DNA from: Maylandia zebra
Lineage: Eukaryota > Chordata > Actinopteri > Cichliformes > Cichlidae
Direction of reading: 5' to 3'
NCBI RefSeq assembly: GCF_041146795.1
Contig: NC_135172.1
Span: 15,306,123 to 15,370,122 of the forward strand
Length of the DNA stretch: 64,000 nt
Part shown: positions 58,757-64,000 of the stretch, piece after piece
Layout of the letters: each line of letters opens with the position of its first letter
Position numbering within the stretch: position 1 is the stretch's first letter
Program-made: the position numbers and the translations under genes
Notes under the pieces: generated by a model
Seen by the model: only the letters and a program-made list of their open reading frames with translations
The model's database searches: none
Told to the model about the DNA's origin: nothing

Positions 58757-59212
58757 GTGACTGGTTTAGCATATGAGACTTTTGAATTCTCCCTCAGACT
58801 GTCTTCTCGAGAGGCTTTTGATTCAGTGGAACCAGCTATTCCTCTCATAAACAGTTCCCTTACATCTGGTTGTATTCCAGCTGCCTTTAAACATGCTGTT
58901 GTGCAGCCTCTTATTAAAAAGAAGAACCTGGACCCTGCTGTTTTTTCTAACTACAGACCTATTTCTAAATTACCATTTCTGTCTAAGGTCCTTGGAAAAA
59001 AATGTTTTTAAGCAAACAGAGTATGTGGGAAAAGTTTCAGTCAGTGTCAGGTCACATTACAGAGATGGCTTTTTTGAGAGTTCTTAATGATCTGCTTTTA
59101 ACTGCTGACTCTGGCAGCCCTGCCATTTTAGTTCATCTAAACCTGTTTGCTGCCTTTGATACTGTGGACAGCAAGATCCTGCTGTCTCGTCTGGTATATG
59201 TTACCTCTAGGG
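58757..59212 (+). mobile_element. L2-like LINE reverse-transcriptase fragment
   Basis: SLTSGCIPAAFKHAVVQPLI, then NYRPISKLPFLSKVLGK in one frame, then after a shift LRVLNDLLLTADSGSPAILV and AAFDTVDSKILLSRL. These are the fingers and motif A of an L2/CR1-type reverse transcriptase. It is interrupted on the right by a MITE. Inactive. Confidence 0.7.
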
Positions 59213-59415
59213 CAGTGGTGGGCAACTCCAGGCCTTGAGGGCCGGTGTCCTGCAGGTTTTAGATCTCACCCTGGGTCAACACACCTGAATCAAATGATTA
59301 GTTCATTACCAGGCCTCTGGAGAACTTCATGACATGTTGAGGAGGTCATTTAGCCATTTAAATCAGCTGTGTTGGATCAAGGACACATCTAAAACCTGAA
59401 GGACACTGGCCCTGA
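59213..59415. mobile_element. hAT-type palindromic MITE, right end lost
   Basis: It starts CAGTGGTGGGCAACTCCAGG and is the same family as 63333-63558, in the opposite overall orientation. The last about 25 bases of the right terminus are missing. It sits in the LINE fragment. Confidence 0.75.
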
Positions 59416-59737
59416 TTCACTGTAGTGGGAGCAGCCAGCAAAAGAAGACAGCTCTGTTATCGCCCTGTATATTTTTTTTATATCTATCTAATAGCATCTA
59501 TAAAAAAAAAAAATACAAAACTTTATTTAATAACTTTTACAAAATAATTTGTATTTTATTGTGTAAATTGAACCAGCAGGAAGTGTGTCCGTCGCAAAAA
59601 GATGTCCGACACGTGCGACAGCATATATCGTCCGTGCAGCTAACGGTAACACAAACGTTCAGCCGCCTGTGGTTTCACGCAGCAGATTCACGGAACATGA
59701 AGCTCCAGCTGGGTGGATGAGCCTTTTTTAAAAAAAC
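59416..59737. other. Probable FBXL18 promoter region
   Basis: AT-rich to 59570, then a moderately CG-bearing stretch (59580-59700: GTCCGTCGC, ACACGTGCGACAG, TCGTCCGTGCAGC) next to the first exon. This suggests a TATA-less promoter. No individual site is assigned. Confidence 0.4.
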
Positions 59738-60535
59738 ATGAGTGGGGATGTGTGCGGAGTTTCAGACGGCATGGATTACCAGATTTTACAGGTTGGTGAA
59801 GACGGCATTCACAGTTAGTTAGCGGTGCTGCTGAGCAGGTCAGCTCAAAGTAACGTTAGCGACAAAATGTTAACGCCGGTCAGGTAAGGTTATGCTCCAA
59901 ACACTTTACACAATTATTTTTTTAATCCCGAGTTTGGTTTACCGGCGTCGGCAGTGTGCTGGAAATAAGTGCGTTTTGGTGTGTGCGCGTGTGGGTTTGT
60001 TTGTTTTGTTTTATCGAGAAAACCTGCTAAGCTCAAACGCCCTGGTACTAAAACCATTAAAAGGTTGTATTGTCCCGAAGTGGTATTATCAAATAAAAAA
60101 ATAACCTGGAGCACAGGGACCACTATTGCCATTTTCTATTAAAAATGTTTCATTTTTATTTTGTTTCTGCTAAATAATGCTTCAGCTATAGTGGGGGTCA
60201 TACTTCATGAATAAAGATAAACCATGGAGAAATGATTGTTTCTGATCGAGTAAATTGAATACTTAACACATACCTGATATTAATGTTTAAAAAAAAAAAA
60301 CGTACAAAAATGACAATAAAACAGGACACATTAAAAGGAGAGCTGTACAACAGCTACATAAAATAATACTGTCATGGTATAAATTATATTGTCAATTAAA
60401 TTCCTTCTAGAGGAATTTAATTGACTAATTTTCTAATATTCTCCAAATGGCCTAAAAGCGCCTGTCACTGACACTGTGTGCTGTCTGGTTCAGGCTGTGT
60501 GCGATGAGGATACCTTGTCTTCTTCGTCCGTGGGG

Positions 60536-62874
60536 ATGTCAGATTTGTCTGATGAAATCCTGCTATGCATCCTGCGCCATATTCCAGTGTGTGACCTGCT
60601 GCTGAATGTGGCAAATGTCTGCCAGAAGCTTAACACGCTGTGCCATGACAAGACCCTGCTCACACATGTCAGCCTGTCTGAGGATTATTGGGTAACTTGC
60701 TGCAATATTCAAGTTCATGTATGTGTACAACTTTCCATGTATTTTAAAAAAAGAAAATGCCTCTGTAACAGCAAGTTGTATTCTAATGAAACATTAAATA
60801 GACTCTGTTCTTTATTTCTCTCCAGGCTGATGACGCATTGGTTCGACGCATACTAAAGCAGCTGGCCAATCATGTGCAGTCTCTGAGCCTGAATGGCTGC
60901 TACTGGCTATCTGGCTCCACCATGGAGCACATCGCACGCTGCAGAGGAGTGACACACCTAGATGTCACCGGTTGTCGCATCACTTCACTTCGCCTGTCCC
61001 GTCTCCTCTCCTCCCTCGCTTTCCTCAAATCCCTCGCTTTTGACGTGGCACCAGGTTTCAACTCTGCTCAGCTCAGCTCAGAGGCAGTGGATGCACTGAG
61101 CCGCCTGTCAGAGCTTAGGCAGATGCTGTTGACACCAAGCTACGGTGTAGTGCCATGCTGTGCCCAACTCCGCAAGTAAGGATGTTGGCCCTGACCCAAC
61201 TGTGTTTTTTGATCCCTTCCCTCCCTAAACCCCTTTCAAATGCTTAGGAGCGGCCCTCTTCAAAGTCTAGAAATATTTGGACAATGTCAGTTTTTATAGG
61301 TTTTGGCTCTCTGGACCACCATACTGCGTTTCCTTGAGGTTTTCTGCCAGTCCTTTAATCCAGCCACTCTCTGATAGGTTTACTTTGATTTTTCTTTGAT
61401 CTGCTTAATTTTCATGACATAACGAGGGAACATGTCTAATTAAAAAATCTATAAATAGCCTATAAAATGGCTGTCATTTGTAAATTATGTGACAGCTGTG
61501 TCTTTGGCTTAAAAAACAAAAATGTATGATATTTAAATGATACAGTGTTGTGTGCATTTGCTTGTCGTTGCACCGTAGGCTGATGTTGCAGTTTGACATC
61601 CCAGATGTGACCAAAGAGGGTGTCGGCGTTTGCTGTCAGTTAATGGTCGGTCAGAGCAGCGTGCCACATTACAAACAGCTTGAGGAGTTCACTGCCAGGC
61701 TGGCTCCAGGAGAGGTGAGTGTGTTGGGGCTTATGTCCATGAAACCTGTTCCTATATGGGCTTTAATTAACGCGCTTGTGTTGTCATGTTCTTAGGTAAA
61801 CCAGACCCTGCTCCTCCTATACCTGGCAGTGTTCAGCGTTAACGTTCCGAAGCATCTCAGAGTTTTCCTTGTGTCCATCCCCGGCCCAAACCCGGCTCCC
61901 TGGCCTGCTGCTCCCTCAGTGGCTCAGAGCTTGGGTGAGCGGGGCGACCTGGTTGCCCTGCAGCTCCCTCGGTCATGGCTGGACTCTGCATCGCTCAAGC
62001 AAGCTCTGGAAGGAAACAGCCCCAAACACCTTAGCTTCAGCCGATGCCCGGCATTGTGGCCACAGGTGTTCCAGTCGCTGTTGAACAGTGGTGTAAGAGA
62101 CGCCACGCAGCTGGTTAGTCTGAATCTGAGCGGGATCAACCACGTTCCTTACTCGGAGTGCAGGATTGTGGAAGATCAGCTGGCTGCTGGGACAATGAGC
62201 CAGCTGGCAGACAGCTGTTCCAACATTAAATACCTAAACTTGATGCACACACATTATCATCATGAAAACTCACCTGGGCTGGAAGGGGAAACCCACCTGT
62301 GTGCCAGCTTGGCCAAATTCAGACACCTGCTGTCTCTCACTCTCCCTGCCTGCGCCCTGTCAGACGGTTTAAATACAAATCACACGCAAATGCAGAACAC
62401 TCATCTCTCTCCGCTTTTCCAGGGATTGAAGAAGGTTCCTCGTGTGGGCCTCCAGAATTACAAGCCTGCCTCAGAGTCCTCTGTGTCAGGGGACAGCACA
62501 TCGGGGCTCGCTTTGCTGTTAGCTGGCTGCCTTTTTTTAGAGACCTTTGAGCTTATCGGTCCAGGCTTTGCTTCCACACTGCCTCGGCTTGAGCCGTGCA
62601 CTCGTGCAAGCGTGGAGCCTCGTGGCATGTGCGCTTGGGCACGAGGAATTGGAGACGCACATTTGGCGGTGCTTGAGGCTTTGCCTCAATTGCGTCGCCT
62701 GACTCTGGCTGGTCTTCCTGGAGTTCTTAGGGGAACGGGACTGGTACAGCTGGCAAAGCAGTGCAGAGACCTGCGAGTATTATCCCTCGCCAATCTGGGT
62801 TCGCTGAAAACCATGAACTACACCGCTGCCTTGCTGGACACACTTAAACAGTGCACGCAGCTACAGGAGCTCAG
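60536..62874 (+). CDS. fbxl18: F-box/LRR protein 18 (5' part, runs off window)
   Basis: Exons 60494-60691, 60826-61175, 61579-61714 and 61796-62874 join in phase to about 573 residues from the ATG at 60536. The F-box is at residues about 2-45 (LSDEILLCILRHIPVCDLLLNVANVCQKL split across conserved positions), followed by leucine-rich repeats such as LSLNGCYWLSGSTMEHIARC. The string TPSYGVVPCC and the LMVGQS-x-VPHY block are distinctive of FBXL18. The product is a substrate receptor of SCF (SKP1-CUL1-F-box) ubiquitin ligases. An alternative start lies at 59738 in an upstream exon (59738-59791, donor GTTGGT) that joins in phase and would add 32 residues; the better donor GTAAGG at 59884 would instead leave an untranslated exon. 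The last exons lie beyond 64000. Linkage to beta-actin is conserved with mammals. Confidence 0.9.
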
Positions 62875-63332
62875 GTAAGAAGATGACTTTGTGTTCGCTT
62901 TGTTTATATAATAGTATGAAGTATGCTCATAGTATGAAAATGTGCTTTAAAACTGTCTGATTTCATACACCTGAAGCAAGAACATTAACATCACTTAAAT
63001 ATTATTCGTATTTATCTTTCTTTTTGCCCCCTATAGACTGTTAGGTTCATATATGCAAATGAGAGGATCTCATCTAAGAAGCACTAACCTGTATGACTGT
63101 CCAGCAGACAGTTGGCTCAGTTTTTTCTGTTAATTTGGAGAAAAAAAACATTAAGGAAATAAAATTTGCCCAACATTTTAAAGTTGACCAAATTGACCTG
63201 CCCTTGACTCTCTTCAATCAAAGCATTTAATGTTAATTACCTGTAAAGTGTAATTTGTGAATTATGTTTTGGTTTTGAGAGGCTTTTAAACAAATAGGAT
63301 TTTCACTTTCCAGTTGTCCAATTGGTCTATAT
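62875..63332 (+). other. FBXL18 intron, nothing coding
   Basis: Unassigned intron sequence between the last visible exon and a MITE. Confidence 0.55.
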
Positions 63333-63558
63333 CAGGGGTGGGCAACTCCAGGCCTCAAGGGCCAGCGTCCTGCAGGTTTTAGATGTGTCCTTGATCCAAA
63401 ACAGCTGATTCAAATGGCTAACTTGCCTCCTTAACATGTGTTGAATTTCTCCAGAGGTCTGGTAATGAACTAATCATTTGATTCAGGTGTGTTGACCCAG
63501 GGTGAGATCTAAAATCTGCAGGACACCGGCCCTCAAGGCCTGGAGTTGCCCACTCCTG
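63333..63558. mobile_element. hAT-type palindromic MITE
   Basis: The 226-bp element starts CAGGGGTGGGCAACTCCAGG and ends with the matching inverted terminus TGGAGTTGCCCACTCCTG. Large parts of the halves are also self-complementary. Flanking 8-mers GTCTATAT and CTCTTTAT agree at six of eight positions, fitting the 8-bp target duplication of hAT elements after some decay. It lies in an FBXL18 intron. Confidence 0.8.
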
Positions 63559-63654
63559 CTCTTTATTTTACTCTGAACTGGGACAAATCTCAGACTGTTT
63601 CTACTTTTAATTCTGACTGAAGACATGTCTGTTCAGATTTTTGTCTTTATATAA

Positions 63655-64000
63655 CCAACCAGCTCTTTATCCTCTCAAGGATACTTGAGGGCGCATGGGA
63701 GTTTGCCCAACCAGTCTACATGCGTTTTGTGGACTTGGAGAAGGCATTCGACCGTGTCCCTCAGGGTGTCCTGTGGGAGGTGCTGCGGGAGTATGGGGTG
63801 TCTGGCCCATTGCTACGGGCCATTCGATCCCTATACAACCGTTGCAAGAGCTTGGTTCGCATTGCCAGCAATAAGTCTGACTCGTTCCCGGTGGGTGATG
63901 GGCTCCGTCAGGGCTGCCCTTTGTCACCGATTCTGTTCATAATTTTTATGGACAGGATTTCTAGGTGCAGCCAAGTGGCGGAGGGCTTTCACTTTGGTGG
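63655..64000 (+). mobile_element. RTE/Rex3-like LINE fragment, runs off window
   Basis: The plus frame reads VYMRFVDLEKAFDRVPQGVLW (RT motif A) and then VGDGLRQGCPLSPILFIIFMDRI (motif B). It is open from 63655 to about 63980, so the copy is fairly young. Rex3/RTE is my best family match. It lies inside the FBXL18 intron in the same orientation as the gene. Confidence 0.7.

Noticed and set aside
59867-59883. Alternative FBXL18 start codon ATG at 59867
   Set aside because: The donor GTAAGG after it is strong, but joining to 60494 puts the F-box out of frame, so this would be an untranslated exon.
63037-63132. Possible FBXL18 exon after the acceptor CCCCCTATAG at 63036
   Set aside because: It joins in phase but soon departs from FBXL18-like sequence and stops after about 30 codons. 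The next real exon is more likely beyond the window.

Overview
This window comes from a vertebrate nuclear genome, almost certainly a teleost fish. Genes are split by GT-AG introns, and there are long CA, TA and GAAA microsatellites. The mobile elements are typical of spiny-rayed fishes: Tc1/mariner relatives, an R4-clade (Rex6/Dong-like) non-LTR element, Rex1-, L2- and RTE-like LINE pieces, a V-SINE and hAT-type MITEs. The gene pair cytoplasmic beta-actin next to FBXL18 is also neighbouring in mammals, which supports both calls. A cichlid or other percomorph is plausible, but I cannot prove the species.

Layout, left to right. (1) 1-2.7 kb: retroelement debris and unassigned DNA. (2) 2.7-13.5 kb: a broken second copy of the beta-actin gene. 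It keeps the promoter, noncoding exon 1 and the last four coding exons. It lacks the first two coding exons and has a 1-bp insertion near the C terminus. Its interior holds a Tc1/mariner element (with a SINE nested in it) and a head-to-head inverted pair of R4-type retrotransposons, each ending on a TA repeat. (3) 13.5-22.2 kb: mainly noncoding, with microsatellites and a solo LTR. (4) 22.26-28.94 kb: a complete perforin-1-like gene, nine coding exons that join in phase to 518 residues. (5) 29-39.9 kb: a repeat-rich block with a paired GC-rich repeat, a Rex1-like LINE piece, a 152-bp satellite, a Tc1 element split by a solo LTR, and a third, decayed R4 copy. (6) 39.9-50.2 kb: a mucin-like single-pass membrane protein (signal peptide, long Ser/Thr-rich stalk, SEA-like and EGF-like regions, transmembrane helix, cytoplasmic tail), ten coding exons, 1034 residues; I cannot name it. 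(7) 52.9-57.65 kb: the intact beta-actin gene with CCAAT, CArG and TATA elements, a second CArG box in intron 1, and 375 codons. (8) 59.7 kb to the end: the 5' part of FBXL18, running off the window, with MITE and LINE insertions.

The genes do not form one pathway. Actin is the cytoskeletal housekeeping gene, FBXL18 a ubiquitin-ligase substrate receptor, perforin a cytotoxic-lymphocyte pore former, and the mucin-like protein a probable cell-surface molecule. The most notable features are the duplicated actin locus spread around two unrelated genes, the patchwork of very high and low identity between its copies, and the near-perfect inverted retrotransposon pair inside the broken copy. I saw no unknown multi-gene system; the best candidates for something undescribed are the retrotransposon pair and the unnamed mucin-like gene.
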